Shown one piece after another: positions 8,955 through 17,297 of a stretch of DNA of 58,037 nucleotides (position 1 is the stretch's first letter; each line of letters begins with the position of its first letter). The notes under the pieces are model-generated. The model did no database searches and was not told the DNA's origin. It saw nothing but the letters and a program-made list of their open reading frames with translations. The translations under genes were made by a program, and so were the position numbers. The stretch lies in the NCBI GenBank assembly GCA_009842505.1, contig VYFG01000052.1:1-58037 (forward strand), read 5' to 3'. This stretch comes from Gammaproteobacteria bacterium (GTDB lineage: Bacteria > Pseudomonadota > Gammaproteobacteria > Arenicellales > Poriferihabitantaceae).

Positions 8955-8983
8955 TTGCCCGCCCCCCGCTTAAGTGGTATCGT
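8955..8983 (+). promoter_or_regulatory. Candidate sigma70 promoter for the betaine transporter operon
   Basis: TTGCCC (8955-8960) and TATCGT (8978-8983) are separated by 17 bases, each matching 4 of 6 consensus positions. They lie 84 bases before the binding-protein start, in the divergent gap with the MBL gene. No operator was recognised. Confidence 0.35.
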
Positions 8984-9066
8984 TTTCGCCGGAATTGCTG
9001 AATTCCCCTAGATACCAACGAGCCGACCGGCATTTCGATTCACTGACCCCCTGGAGGAAACGAATC

Positions 9067-10017
9067 ATGAAAATCAGACACCTGTTACTCGGCATGACGG
9101 CGGGCGCCCTGGCCTGCACCAGTGCCCTTGCTGCAAACGGTTCATCGGACCCCATCAAGATCGTCCTCAACGAATGGACCGGGCAGCATATCTCCGCGCA
9201 TATCACCGGGCAGCTTCTTGAGAAGGCCGGCTTCAACATCGAGTACGTCAACGCGGGCGCGGTGCCGCAGTTCAAGGGCATTGCCGAGGGCAACCTGCAC
9301 CTGCAGCCCGAGGTCTGGGACAACAACGTCGGCGACATCTATCCCAAGGCGGTGGAATCCGGCGACATCGTCAAGGTGGGCCCCCTCGGCCTCGAACCGC
9401 GCGAGGGCTGGATGTATCCCTCCTATATGGCGGAAAAATGCCCCGGACTGCCCTCCCACGCAGCGCTGATCGAATGTGCCCAGGCATTTGCCGCACCGGA
9501 CACCTTCCCCAAGGGACGGCTGATCACCTATCCGGCCGACTGGGGTACACGGTCGAAGGACTTGGTGGAGACCGCGAATCTGCCGTTCCAGCCCATTGCC
9601 GGCGGCAGCGAGGGTGCCATGATTGCCGAACTCAAGGCGGCGTACGCGGCCAAGGAGCCCTCCCTGATGATGTTCTGGGCCCCGCATTGGCTGCATGCCG
9701 AACTGGACATGGACTGGGTGGACCTGCCCGCCGCGCATCCGAACTGTGACACCGAACCCGAGCACGGATTCGACCCTGGCGTGACCAATGACTGCGGGTT
9801 CGCCCAAGCCAACATCGGCAAGATCGTCTGGAAGGGCTTCGGCGAGAAGTGGCCCGGCGCACTCAAGCTGGTAGAGTCCCTGAACATTGACAACGCCACC
9901 CAGAACGCGCTGATGCTGGAAGTGGACAGCAAGAAGCGGGACCTCGAGGAGGTGGTGACCGAATGGGTCGCAGCCAACGAAGCCATGTGGTCTTCCTGGG
10001 TCGCCGCCGCGATGTGA
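9067..10017 (+). CDS. proX: Glycine betaine/proline-type ABC transporter substrate-binding protein
   Basis: This 316-residue periplasmic binding protein of the OpuAC/ProX fold has a Sec signal peptide (MKIRHLLLGMTAGALACTSALA). The mature start IKIVLNEWTGQHISAHI and the block LQPEVWDNNVGDIYP match the betaine-binding family, where Trp residues form the aromatic cage for a quaternary ammonium. Further Trp-rich parts are EGWMYPSYM, YPADWGTRS and MMFWAPHWLHAELDMDWVDLP. The start at 9067 is set by a strong GGAGG at 9053-9057. It heads a three-gene importer operon followed by an intergenic hairpin. Glycine betaine is the likeliest ligand; choline, carnitine or proline betaine are alternatives. Confidence 0.86.
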   Translation: MKIRHLLLGMTAGALACTSALAANGSSDPIKIVLNEWTGQHISAHITGQLLEKAGFNIEYVNAGAVPQFKGIAEGNLHLQPEVWDNNVGDIYPKAVESGDIVKVGPLGLEPREGWMYPSYMAEKCPGLPSHAALIECAQAFAAPDTFPKGRLITYPADWGTRSKDLVETANLPFQPIAGGSEGAMIAELKAAYAAKEPSLMMFWAPHWLHAELDMDWVDLPAAHPNCDTEPEHGFDPGVTNDCGFAQANIGKIVWKGFGEKWPGALKLVESLNIDNATQNALMLEVDSKKRDLEEVVTEWVAANEAMWSSWVAAAM

Positions 10018-10048
10018 TCCGCTGACGATCACGGATTCCCAACCCCAG

Positions 10049-10087
10049 GGCCGGGACATGCCGGATGGCATGCTTCCCGGCCTTGTT
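10049..10087 (+). terminator. Intercistronic stem-loop after the binding-protein gene
   Basis: GGCCGGGA + CATGCC (10049-10062) pairs with GGCATG (10067-10072) and, after a two-base bulge, TCCCGGCC (10075-10082) around a GGAT loop; TTGTTT follows. The 14-bp stem sits 31 bases after the binding-protein stop. Such hairpins often act as partial terminators or 3'-end stabilisers that give more binding protein than membrane components. Confidence 0.55.
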
Positions 10088-10144
10088 TCTCGGGTGTGCG
10101 CTTGCCCGCGGTATGCCCGCCAAGACCTCTGAGACCCCTACCTG

Positions 10145-11200
10145 ATGGAAAAACCGATCAAGCTTTCCTGCCGCAACGTCTGGAAAGTCTATGGCGACAG
10201 CCCGGACCGCTTCTTCGACCAGGGCGCCGGTACGGTTCCCGACCCGGACGCCCATGCAGGAGGAATTCGGGAATCCGGACATATCGTGGCCTGCGGCGAT
10301 GTCAGCTTCGATGTGCACGTGGGCGAGATCTTCGTCATCATGGGGCTGTCGGGATCGGGCAAGTCCACCGTGGTGCGCTGTCTTTCGCGCCTGGTGGAAC
10401 CCACCGCGGGGGAAGTCCTGCTTGACGGGGAGGATCTCCTCAAGAAGAACGCCGCCGAACTCATCGACATCCGCAGGCACAAGATGGGGATGGTGTTCCA
10501 GAGCTTCGGCCTCCTGCCCCACCTGAACGTCATCGACAACATCGCCTTCCCGCTGAAGCTCCAGGGACTGGGCGTGGCCGAACGGCGTCAGCGGGCGCAG
10601 CGGGTGATCGATCTGGTGGGCCTGACGGGCAGGGAAAAGAGCTACCCGAGGCAGCTGTCCGGTGGTCAGCAGCAGCGGGTGGGCATTGCCCGGTCCCTGG
10701 CGGTGGAGCCGGACATTTGGTTCCTGGACGAACCCTTTTCCGCCCTGGACCCGCTCATCCGGCGCGAGATGCAGAACGAGTTCCTGAGCATTCAGAACCA
10801 GCTGCACAAGTCCATCGTGTTCATCACCCATGATTTCCTTGAGGCCCTGCGCATCGCGGACCGCATGATGATCATGAAGGACGGGCAGATCGTGCAGATG
10901 GGAACGCCTGCGGAACTCATCGTGAGCCCGGCGGATGACTATGTCGCCGATTTCACCAACGACGTGCCCGTCACGCGTGTGCTTACGGCCCGTTCGGTGG
11001 TGCGCGCCACGGATGAGTCCGACAGGGGTGAAGGCCTGCCGGAGGTGGACGAGAAGTGCTGCATCGAGGACCTCCTGCCGGTGCTTGCCGAGGCGCCCGG
11101 TGTCCGGGTGCGGGCAGAAGACGGGACCTCCCTCGGCATCGCCACCGCCGAGAACGTGATCCGCGCACTGGCCAGGGAGAGCACCGCCGATGGGCGCTGA
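10145..11200 (+). CDS. proV: Glycine betaine/proline-type ABC transporter ATP-binding protein
   Basis: A 351-residue ATPase of the ProV/OpuAA family that powers import at the inner membrane. Walker A is GLSGSGKST, the Q-loop lies in GMVFQSFGLLPHL, the signature is LSGGQQQRVGIARSL, Walker B is IWFLDEPFSALDP, and the switch His is in FITHDFLEAL. An N-terminal extension before the core (about residues 20-55) is typical of ProV. The C-terminal tail of about 85 residues is shorter than a full tandem CBS pair, so osmosensing through CBS domains may be reduced. Its last 11 bases overlap the permease start, showing co-translation. Confidence 0.9.
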   Translation: MEKPIKLSCRNVWKVYGDSPDRFFDQGAGTVPDPDAHAGGIRESGHIVACGDVSFDVHVGEIFVIMGLSGSGKSTVVRCLSRLVEPTAGEVLLDGEDLLKKNAAELIDIRRHKMGMVFQSFGLLPHLNVIDNIAFPLKLQGLGVAERRQRAQRVIDLVGLTGREKSYPRQLSGGQQQRVGIARSLAVEPDIWFLDEPFSALDPLIRREMQNEFLSIQNQLHKSIVFITHDFLEALRIADRMMIMKDGQIVQMGTPAELIVSPADDYVADFTNDVPVTRVLTARSVVRATDESDRGEGLPEVDEKCCIEDLLPVLAEAPGVRVRAEDGTSLGIATAENVIRALARESTADGR

Positions 11201-13250
11201 GACCGGGCAGAGGCTGCTCTGGGTCGTCCTCATCGGGTTGCTCCTCATGACCCAGCTCCTGGGGGAGAGGGGCGACTGGTTCATCGCCTATCCCGAGGGA
11301 TGGGTGGTACCGCTGACCCCGATACTGAACGGCGCCATGGACTGGTTCATCCAGTGGACCGGCTGGTTCTTCCGCGGACTGTCGGACACCCTCGCGGTGC
11401 CGGTCTCCGGGGTCCAGCAGTTCCTGCAGTGGCTGCCCTGGCCGGTGGTGATGGTGCTGACGGCGGCGGCATCCTGGGCCGCGGCGGGATGGAAGCTGGC
11501 GCTGTTCTCGACCCTGGCGCTCCTGTACATGGTCGTCGTGGGCTACTGGCCGGAAAGCATGAACTCGCTCTCCCTGGTGATCCTCTCCGTGCCGCTGGCC
11601 GTCGCGGTCGGCTTCGTGTTCGGCGTGTGGGGATTCCGCTCGGGCCGCGCGGAAAAGATCATCATGCCCATGCTGGACATGCTCCAGACGATTCCCGCGT
11701 TCGCCTACCTCCTGCCGATCCTGCTCCTGTTCGGCTTCGGGCCCGTGGTCGGACTGATCGCGAGCATCCTCTTCGCCTTCCCGCCCATGGTGCGCAATAC
11801 CATGCTGGGCCTTCGCAGGGTTTCGGCGGAGGTCATCGAGTCCGGTCTCATGTCCGGCGCCACGCCGAGGCAGCTGTTCTGGCAGGTGCGGATTCCCTCC
11901 GCGTCCCACCAGTTGCTGCTTGGCGCCAACCAGACCACCATGGCGGCGGTCTCCATGGTCATCATCGCCTCCATCATCGGCGGCACGGCGGACATCGGCT
12001 GGGAAGTGCTCCTGCGCATCCGCAAGGCGCAGTTCGGTGAAAGCATACTTGCGGGCATCGTGATCGCACTGCTCGCCATGGTCATCGACCGCATCACCTA
12101 CGGGTTCGCCGGGGAGGATGACCGGGAGTCAGCGGCCGAGGAGGGTTTCCTGCGACGCCACCGCTACCTGGTGATCGGGGCCGGGGCGGCCGTCCTGGCC
12201 TTTCTCCTTTCGAACGTGGTTCCCGCGTTCAGGGAGTGGCCCCGGGACTGGGTGATCTACCCCGCCGATGCCATGAACCAGTGGCTGGAGAACTTCATTC
12301 TCAACTGGAGCGACGTCATCGGCGCGCTGAAGACGGTGGCGTTCTATTACATCATGCTGCCGGTGCGGGTGGGTCTCGTGGATACCATCAGTCCATATTC
12401 CTGGGGTTTTGAATTCACCCAGCCCATGCGCCTCGGCTACGCCGCGCTGGTCATGGCGCTGGGCGCCTGGGCCTGGTTCAGGGGCCGGGTCCGCCTGGCA
12501 CTGGCCATCCTCTTCATGGGGGTGTTGCTCTACTTCGGGCTGACCAAGCTTTCCTGGCTGGTGCTGGTGGCGATGGCTTCGGCCCTCGGCTTCCAGCTGG
12601 GCGGCAGGAAGCTCGCGACCGGGACCCTGCTGGCACTCCTGTCCCTGGTCCTGGTGGGGGTATGGCCCCAGGCGATGCTGTCGGTCTATCTTTGCGGCAT
12701 CGCGGTGATCATCTCCTTCATCGTGGGAGGCCTGATCGGCATCACCGCCTCGGAGGTGCCCATGGTGTCCAGGGTCGTGCGGCCCATCAACGACACCCTG
12801 CAGACCATGCCGCTTTTCGTGATCCTGATTCCCTTCGTGATGCTCTTCAAGATCGGCGAGTTCAGCGCCCTTCTGGCCGTCGTCGCCTATGCGATCGTCC
12901 CGTCCATCCGCTACACCGAGCACGGACTGCGGAATCTCCCCGCGGACGTCATCGAGGCATCCACCAGCATGGGCTGCACTCGCTGGCAGCTGCTCACCCA
13001 GGTGAAGCTGCCGCTTGCCCTGCCGGTGATCATGCTGGGCCTCAACCAGACCATCATGTATGCCATCGCCATGCTGGTGATCGCCGCCCTGGTGGGCACC
13101 AACGGCCTCGGGCAGCAGGTGTATATCGGCCTCGGCGACGGCGACTTCGGCGTGGGAATCATTGCCGGTATCGGCATGGCGATCATCGCCATGGTGGCGG
13201 ACCGCTTCACCCAGGGCTGGAACGCCAAGAGGCAGGCCGCGTATTCCTGA
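11190..13250 (+). CDS. proW: Glycine betaine-type ABC permease with two fused permease domains
   Basis: This 686-residue membrane protein carries two complete ProW/OpuAB-like permease domains in one chain, so it can supply both halves of the channel. Each half has its own ATPase-coupling loop: ESGLMSGATPRQLFWQVRIP in the first and EASTSMGCTRWQLLTQVKLP in the second. Matching segments also occur twice, as MLDMLQTIPAFAYLLPILLL and INDTLQTMPLFVILIPFVML. The halves meet around residues 310-330. Many hydrophobic helices are visible, including a first one at residues 8-25. In E. coli ProW is a single-domain homodimer. The fusion suggests tandem duplication with divergence. The start overlaps the ATPase gene by 11 bases. 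Confidence 0.88.
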   Translation: MGAETGQRLLWVVLIGLLLMTQLLGERGDWFIAYPEGWVVPLTPILNGAMDWFIQWTGWFFRGLSDTLAVPVSGVQQFLQWLPWPVVMVLTAAASWAAAGWKLALFSTLALLYMVVVGYWPESMNSLSLVILSVPLAVAVGFVFGVWGFRSGRAEKIIMPMLDMLQTIPAFAYLLPILLLFGFGPVVGLIASILFAFPPMVRNTMLGLRRVSAEVIESGLMSGATPRQLFWQVRIPSASHQLLLGANQTTMAAVSMVIIASIIGGTADIGWEVLLRIRKAQFGESILAGIVIALLAMVIDRITYGFAGEDDRESAAEEGFLRRHRYLVIGAGAAVLAFLLSNVVPAFREWPRDWVIYPADAMNQWLENFILNWSDVIGALKTVAFYYIMLPVRVGLVDTISPYSWGFEFTQPMRLGYAALVMALGAWAWFRGRVRLALAILFMGVLLYFGLTKLSWLVLVAMASALGFQLGGRKLATGTLLALLSLVLVGVWPQAMLSVYLCGIAVIISFIVGGLIGITASEVPMVSRVVRPINDTLQTMPLFVILIPFVMLFKIGEFSALLAVVAYAIVPSIRYTEHGLRNLPADVIEASTSMGCTRWQLLTQVKLPLALPVIMLGLNQTIMYAIAMLVIAALVGTNGLGQQVYIGLGDGDFGVGIIAGIGMAIIAMVADRFTQGWNAKRQAAYS

Positions 13251-13448
13251 AAGAACGCCCGGCCCGTCCATTGACCTGCCGGCGTTTCCCGGTCGCCCGA
13301 TACGCACCGCGGACCAGTCGGAACGGATGGCCCGACGGGACCGGAATGCTCCTGTGCTATAGTGCCCCGAAGTACAGGCAGGAACGGTGGGCATAGCCGT
13401 GAAATCAAGATCAATCCGACACTGCAGGGCGGCATCGTGACTGCCGTG

Positions 13449-14888
13449 ATGCGAATGGGACTCCTCGCCCCGTGCACCCCGGGGCATTCGCCGTCCCGCC
13501 GCCGGCTGCTTGCCGGCGTGGCCGCGGGACTGGTGCTCCCGGGTGCCGCCTTGGGGGCCGCCTCTCCCCGCGTACACAGCCACATCCTGGTTGCCGGGAA
13601 GGGCCGCCAGCGCCTGGACCCGGAACTGCCCGACGACACGGAAACCTGGTCCTATAACGGCCAGGTGCCGGGGCCCCTGATCCGCCTGGGGCAGGGCGAG
13701 CGCCTGGCGGTGGATTTCCGCAACGAACTTGCCGAGGGCAGCGCAATTCACTGGCATGGCCTGAGGATCGACAACGCGATGGACGGGGTGGTGGGCATGA
13801 CCCAGGAAAGCGTCCTGCCCGGGGAAAGCTTCCGCTACGAGTTCACGGTGCCGGATGCGGGGACATACTGGTATCACGCCCACCAGCGCTCATCCGAACA
13901 AGTGGGGCGCGGGCTCTACGGGGTCCTGGTGGTGGACGAACCGGAACCGCCGGACGTGGACCGGGACGTGATCCTGGTGCTGGATGACTGGCGCCTGGAC
14001 GAGACAGGGCGCATCCACCCGTCCTTCGGGAACCTCCACGACATCACCCACGAGGGTCGCATCGGCAACTGGCTGACCGTGAATGGCCGGGGCAGCGAAA
14101 CAATCCGTGTCGGGGCGGGAGACCGGCTGCGCCTCAGGCTGGTGAACACCGCCAATTCCCTGGTCATGATCCTGACGCTTCCCCCTTGGCAGGCCTGGGT
14201 CGTATCGCTGGACGGCATGCCGTTGCCCGAACCATGGCAGGTCCGGTCCGAGTTGGTGCTCAGTCCCGGGCAGCGGATGGATGTCATCACGGATGTTCCG
14301 GCGGAACCGGGGATGGACGCGACACTGGATTTCCGCGACCGCGGACAGGTGATTCCGCTGGTCGGGTTTGCCCCAGCGGACCGTCCCGGCAAGCCGCCGA
14401 GGGAGGAGCCGCCCCGGGCCCTGCCGCCGAATCCCGTACGCCCGGCGGCGGCCGTGCCGGATGCAAGCACCCCGCTGGTGATGCGGGGCGGTGCCATGGG
14501 GGACCTCGACCGGGCGGACTATCAGGGGGAGATGCTGGACATCCGGGCGCTGGCTCGCCTTGGCATGGTCTGGGCGCAGAACGGCGTGATCGACAAGCCG
14601 GCGGCGCCCCTGTTGTCCGCACCCCTCGGCAGCACCCAGGAGATTGTCTTCGAGAACCGCACCGCCTGGTTCCACGGCATGCATCTGCATGGCCATCACT
14701 TCGAGGTTCCGGGCACCATGGCCGGGACCGCGGAGTCCGGCACGGTGCTCAGGGACACCGTGCTGATCCCACCCAGGGAACGCCTGGCGGTGAAGTTCCT
14801 GGCGGACAATCCGGGCGACTGGCTGCTGCATTGCCACATGCTCGAGCACCAGACCGGCGGTATGGTGACCTGGATCAGGGTAGGGTGA
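13449..14888 (+). CDS. Tat-exported multicopper oxidase
   Basis: A 479-residue, three-cupredoxin-domain oxidase for the periplasm. The Tat leader SRRRLLAGVAAGLVLPGAALG carries a twin-Arg motif. All four copper motifs are present: IHWHGLR, YWYHAHQ, HGMHLHGHHFEV and HCHMLEHQTGGM, the last providing the type 1 Cys-His-Met ligands plus trinuclear His residues. These enzymes oxidise Cu(I) or organic reductants with O2. There is no long Met-rich insert, so Cu(I) oxidase activity is not assured. I prefer ATG 13449; GTG 13437 and a longer GTG at 13362 are in frame. It leads a co-directional set with a flavodoxin-like protein and two cytochromes. Confidence 0.88.
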   Translation: MRMGLLAPCTPGHSPSRRRLLAGVAAGLVLPGAALGAASPRVHSHILVAGKGRQRLDPELPDDTETWSYNGQVPGPLIRLGQGERLAVDFRNELAEGSAIHWHGLRIDNAMDGVVGMTQESVLPGESFRYEFTVPDAGTYWYHAHQRSSEQVGRGLYGVLVVDEPEPPDVDRDVILVLDDWRLDETGRIHPSFGNLHDITHEGRIGNWLTVNGRGSETIRVGAGDRLRLRLVNTANSLVMILTLPPWQAWVVSLDGMPLPEPWQVRSELVLSPGQRMDVITDVPAEPGMDATLDFRDRGQVIPLVGFAPADRPGKPPREEPPRALPPNPVRPAAAVPDASTPLVMRGGAMGDLDRADYQGEMLDIRALARLGMVWAQNGVIDKPAAPLLSAPLGSTQEIVFENRTAWFHGMHLHGHHFEVPGTMAGTAESGTVLRDTVLIPPRERLAVKFLADNPGDWLLHCHMLEHQTGGMVTWIRVG

Positions 14889-14909
14889 ACCAAGTGAACC
14901 CCTGACTGG

Positions 14910-15380
14910 GTGAAGGCCTTGCCCACGCTGCTTATCGTCGCCAACTGCCCCTCCGACAACTGCATACGGCTGCGTGATGCGGTGGTGCAGGGCGCCTCGA
15001 ACGACACCTTCGATGACATCCGGCTGGTGGTGCGGGAACCCCTCCAGGCGGAGCCTTCGGACGTGCTGGACGCGGATGCGGTGATCGTGGGCACCACCGA
15101 GAACTTCGGCTACATGAGCGGGCTCATCAAGGATTTCTTCGAGCGCATCTACTACCCCTGTCTCGAGCAGACCGAGGCCATGCCCTGCGCGCTCTATGTG
15201 AAGGGCGGCCTGGACGGGCAGGGCGCCCGGAGCAGCATGGAGAAGATCATCACCGGGCTTCGCTGGAAGCCCATTGCCGACACCCTGGTGATGCGGGGTG
15301 AATTCCGCGACGAGTTTCTCGGGCAGTGCGAGGAACTGGGCATGCAGATGGCGGCTGGTCTTGATGCGGGAATCTACTGA
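14910..15380 (+). CDS. Flavodoxin / NAD(P)H-dependent FMN reductase-like protein
   Basis: A 156-residue flavodoxin-fold protein. The first strand TLLIVANCPSDN replaces the usual phosphate-binding loop. The second fold hallmark is DADAVIVGTTENFGYMSGLIKDFFERIYYP, containing the G-T-x-x-x-x-G-x-x-S/P-x-x-x-K-x-F pattern of the WrbA/flavodoxin-2 group (residues about 55-85). It probably binds FMN and acts as a small cytoplasmic reductase or electron carrier. The start codon is GTG at 14910 without a strong ribosome binding site, 21 bases after the multicopper oxidase stop, so the two are likely co-transcribed. Substrate unknown. Confidence 0.72.
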   Translation: MKALPTLLIVANCPSDNCIRLRDAVVQGASNDTFDDIRLVVREPLQAEPSDVLDADAVIVGTTENFGYMSGLIKDFFERIYYPCLEQTEAMPCALYVKGGLDGQGARSSMEKIITGLRWKPIADTLVMRGEFRDEFLGQCEELGMQMAAGLDAGIY

Positions 15381-15442
15381 TCCCGCCTGACCCGGTAACC
15401 CGGGGCAAGGACCGGGCAATCCATCCCGCCGGGCCTCCGCCC

Positions 15443-15472
15443 TTGGCGACAACACAAATATTTGAGTATGCT
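15443..15472 (+). promoter_or_regulatory. Candidate sigma70 promoter for the c'-type cytochrome gene
   Basis: TTGGCG (15443-15448) and TATGCT (15467-15472) are 18 bases apart, inside a locally AT-rich patch (ACACAAATATTTGAG) that contrasts with the flanking genes. A strong AAGGAG follows before the ATG at 15518. Confidence 0.38.
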
Positions 15473-15517
15473 AAAGTACAGTCCATCCATTGACCCTTCC
15501 TTAAGGAGTAGCGATTC

Positions 15518-16000
15518 ATGAATGCAGTTCACAAAGCCCTGGCAGCCCCGGCGCTGATGGCCGCGGCCCTGTTCACCGCGGTGCCCGAGGCACTGGCGGA
15601 CGATGCCACCGACAAGGCCATCAAGGCGCGGCGGGGTGCAATGCAGCTCTACAGCCACTATGCCGGACCGCTCTTCGCCATGGCAAAGGGCGACCTTGAG
15701 TACGATGCCGCGCTGGCGGCCCAGCTGGCGGAAAACCTGAACGCCGTGGCCAACCTGAGCGGTGCGCGCATGTGGCCGCCAGATTCCCACAACGAGGCGC
15801 GCGAGGGCAAGACCCGGGCCAAGTCCACGATCTGGGAAGCCGGTTCGGAGGTCGGCGAGAAATCCCAGGCAATGAAGGATGCGGCTCTTGAGATTTCGCT
15901 GGTTGCCGAGGACGGGCTCGACAGCCTGAGAGGTGCGGTCCGGTCCGTCGGGGGGTCCTGCAAGGGCTGTCACGACGACTACCGCGCCAAGGATTTCTAG
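15518..16000 (+). CDS. Cytochrome c'/c556 family protein
   Basis: This 160-residue periplasmic c-type cytochrome has a signal peptide ending around PEALA. It is a four-helix-bundle sequence with Met in RRGAMQLYSHYAG near the mature N-terminus and a single C-terminal haem motif CKGCHDDYR, the standard layout of the cytochrome c' (PF01322) family. If the N-terminal Met ligates iron it would be c556-like and low spin; if not, c'-like and able to bind NO. The start is supported by AAGGAG about 10 bases before the ATG. A b561-type membrane cytochrome follows, a pairing that suggests an electron-transfer couple. Confidence 0.85.
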   Translation: MNAVHKALAAPALMAAALFTAVPEALADDATDKAIKARRGAMQLYSHYAGPLFAMAKGDLEYDAALAAQLAENLNAVANLSGARMWPPDSHNEAREGKTRAKSTIWEAGSEVGEKSQAMKDAALEISLVAEDGLDSLRGAVRSVGGSCKGCHDDYRAKDF

Positions 16001-16114
16001 GAAAGGCGCCGGTCTCCGGGGGATCATGACGACCCCGCCCGGCGATCCCGGACCCGCCTGAGCCGCAGGCCGGTCCGTGCCGGGCAGGGCAGGGTGCAGC
16101 AGGACAAGACCGCC

Positions 16115-16702
16115 ATGCAGGAACTCTATGAGCAGCGCAAGGTCTGGGATCCACTGATCAGGGCCTGGCACTGGCTTCTGGTGATCACGGTCACCGTCGG
16201 CTGGCTGCTCGGCCAATACCGTGATTTCGACACCATCGACTATCACATGTACCTGGGATACACCACGGGGACGCTCCTGCTGATCCGGATCTACTGGGGC
16301 TTTGCCGGCCCCGGGCCAGTCCGATTCCGCGCGCTGGTGGTGTCCCCGACGGACCTTGCCTGCTATCTGCGCGGCATGTTCCGTCGGTCGCCGAGTGGCG
16401 TGCCCGGCCACAACCCGGTGGGCGCCCTGTCGGTGATTGCCATTCTTCTTTCCCTGGCGGTCCAGGTCATCACCGGGCTGTTCTCCGAGGACGACGGACT
16501 GTTTGCCGAGGGGCCACTGGCCGGGTTGGTGTCCTCCGGCACACGCGGATCGATTGGTCAAATTCACCACCTGAACGCGCGGATCCTGCTCGCCCTGGCC
16601 GGGTTGCATGTTGCCGCGATCCTGTTCTATCTCGTCTGGAAACGGGAGAACCTGATCAAGCCGATGATCACCGGCTGGAAGATCGTCAGGAAGGACCGCT
16701 GA
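16115..16702 (+). CDS. Cytochrome b561-family membrane protein
   Basis: A 195-residue integral membrane dihaem cytochrome b of the prokaryotic b561 / Ni-Fe hydrogenase b-subunit family. Four hydrophobic segments carry the expected His ligands: RAWHWLLVITVTVGWLLG, YHMYLGYTTGTLLLIRIYWG, the helix SVIAILLSLAVQVITGLF, and IHHLNARILLALAGLHVAAI. VRFRAL and W-K-R-E-N-L-I-K-P-M motifs near the ends are typical of the family. It probably passes electrons from the quinol pool to the adjacent c'-type cytochrome. ATG 16115 is chosen; GTG 16094 is an alternative. Confidence 0.85.
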   Translation: MQELYEQRKVWDPLIRAWHWLLVITVTVGWLLGQYRDFDTIDYHMYLGYTTGTLLLIRIYWGFAGPGPVRFRALVVSPTDLACYLRGMFRRSPSGVPGHNPVGALSVIAILLSLAVQVITGLFSEDDGLFAEGPLAGLVSSGTRGSIGQIHHLNARILLALAGLHVAAILFYLVWKRENLIKPMITGWKIVRKDR

Positions 16703-16776
16703 ACATCACCGCAGCCGCTGCCTGCCTGCCGCCCTGACCCCCGGAGCAGCACGGGGATCGGGATGAGCCGGCTCCA

Positions 16777-17259
16777 TTACCGGCAGAAACGGCATGTCCC
16801 GGCAATCTCCACGGTCTGGGAGTGGACCTGGAAGCCGAGCTCATCCGCCTTCGACAGTATGCCCCTTATCATGGTGCCGTCATCGGCAATCTCCACCGCC
16901 TGGTTGCAGCGCACGCAGATCAAGAACTGGGAAACGTGCTCCCGGTCCGGGTGATCGCAGCCGATGTAGGCATTGAGCGACTCGATCCGGTGAACCAGGC
17001 CGAGATGCTGGAGAAACTCCAGCGCCCGGTAGACCGTGGGCGGCTCTGCGTTCTCCTTTTCCCGGCGCAGTTGCTTGAGCAGGTCGTAGGCCGTCACCGG
17101 TTCATGGTTGGACCATACCAGCTTGAACACCTGCTTCCTCAGGCCGGTGAACCGTTGCCCTTTCCGCTCGCAGATGGACTCGGCACGGGATACCGCGCTG
17201 CTGATGCAGCGCTGGTGATTGTGCTCCGGAACGTGGGAGGCCGGGAGGCTTGATTTCAT
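16777..17259 (-). CDS. zur: Zinc uptake regulator Zur (Fur family)
   Basis: This 160-residue Fur-family repressor has a winged helix up to about residue 85 (GQRFTGLRKQVFKLVW, VTAYDLLKQLRREKENAEPPTVYRALEFL). The phrase AYDLL plus A-x-PPTVYRAL is diagnostic of Zur rather than Fur. The C-terminal dimerisation part carries CVRC and CRFC Cys pairs for structural zinc and an HPDREH stretch. With Zn(II) bound it should repress zinc-acquisition genes. The start ATG at 17259 lies 24 bases from a near-perfect Zur box, implying autoregulation. No zinc transporter gene lies nearby, so it acts in trans. Confidence 0.87.
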   Translation of the reverse strand: MKSSLPASHVPEHNHQRCISSAVSRAESICERKGQRFTGLRKQVFKLVWSNHEPVTAYDLLKQLRREKENAEPPTVYRALEFLQHLGLVHRIESLNAYIGCDHPDREHVSQFLICVRCNQAVEIADDGTMIRGILSKADELGFQVHSQTVEIAGTCRFCR

Positions 17260-17282
17260 GCGGATGTGGCGCTCGGGTTGGT

Positions 17283-17297
17283 TGTTATAATGTAACA
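17283..17297. promoter_or_regulatory. Zur box
   Basis: TGTTATAATGTAACA is a 15-bp palindrome with TGTTA/TAACA arms and matches the gammaproteobacterial Zur operator core TGTTATA-N-TATAACA at all but one position. It overlaps a TATAAT-like element and lies just upstream of zur, so it probably serves as an autoregulatory site. It could also affect any plus-strand transcript entering the following gap. Confidence 0.75.

Noticed and set aside
12129..13883. Antisense open frame of about 580 codons opposite the permease
   Set aside because: His/Asp/Gly-rich shadow of hydrophobic codons in the permease, with no domain visible.
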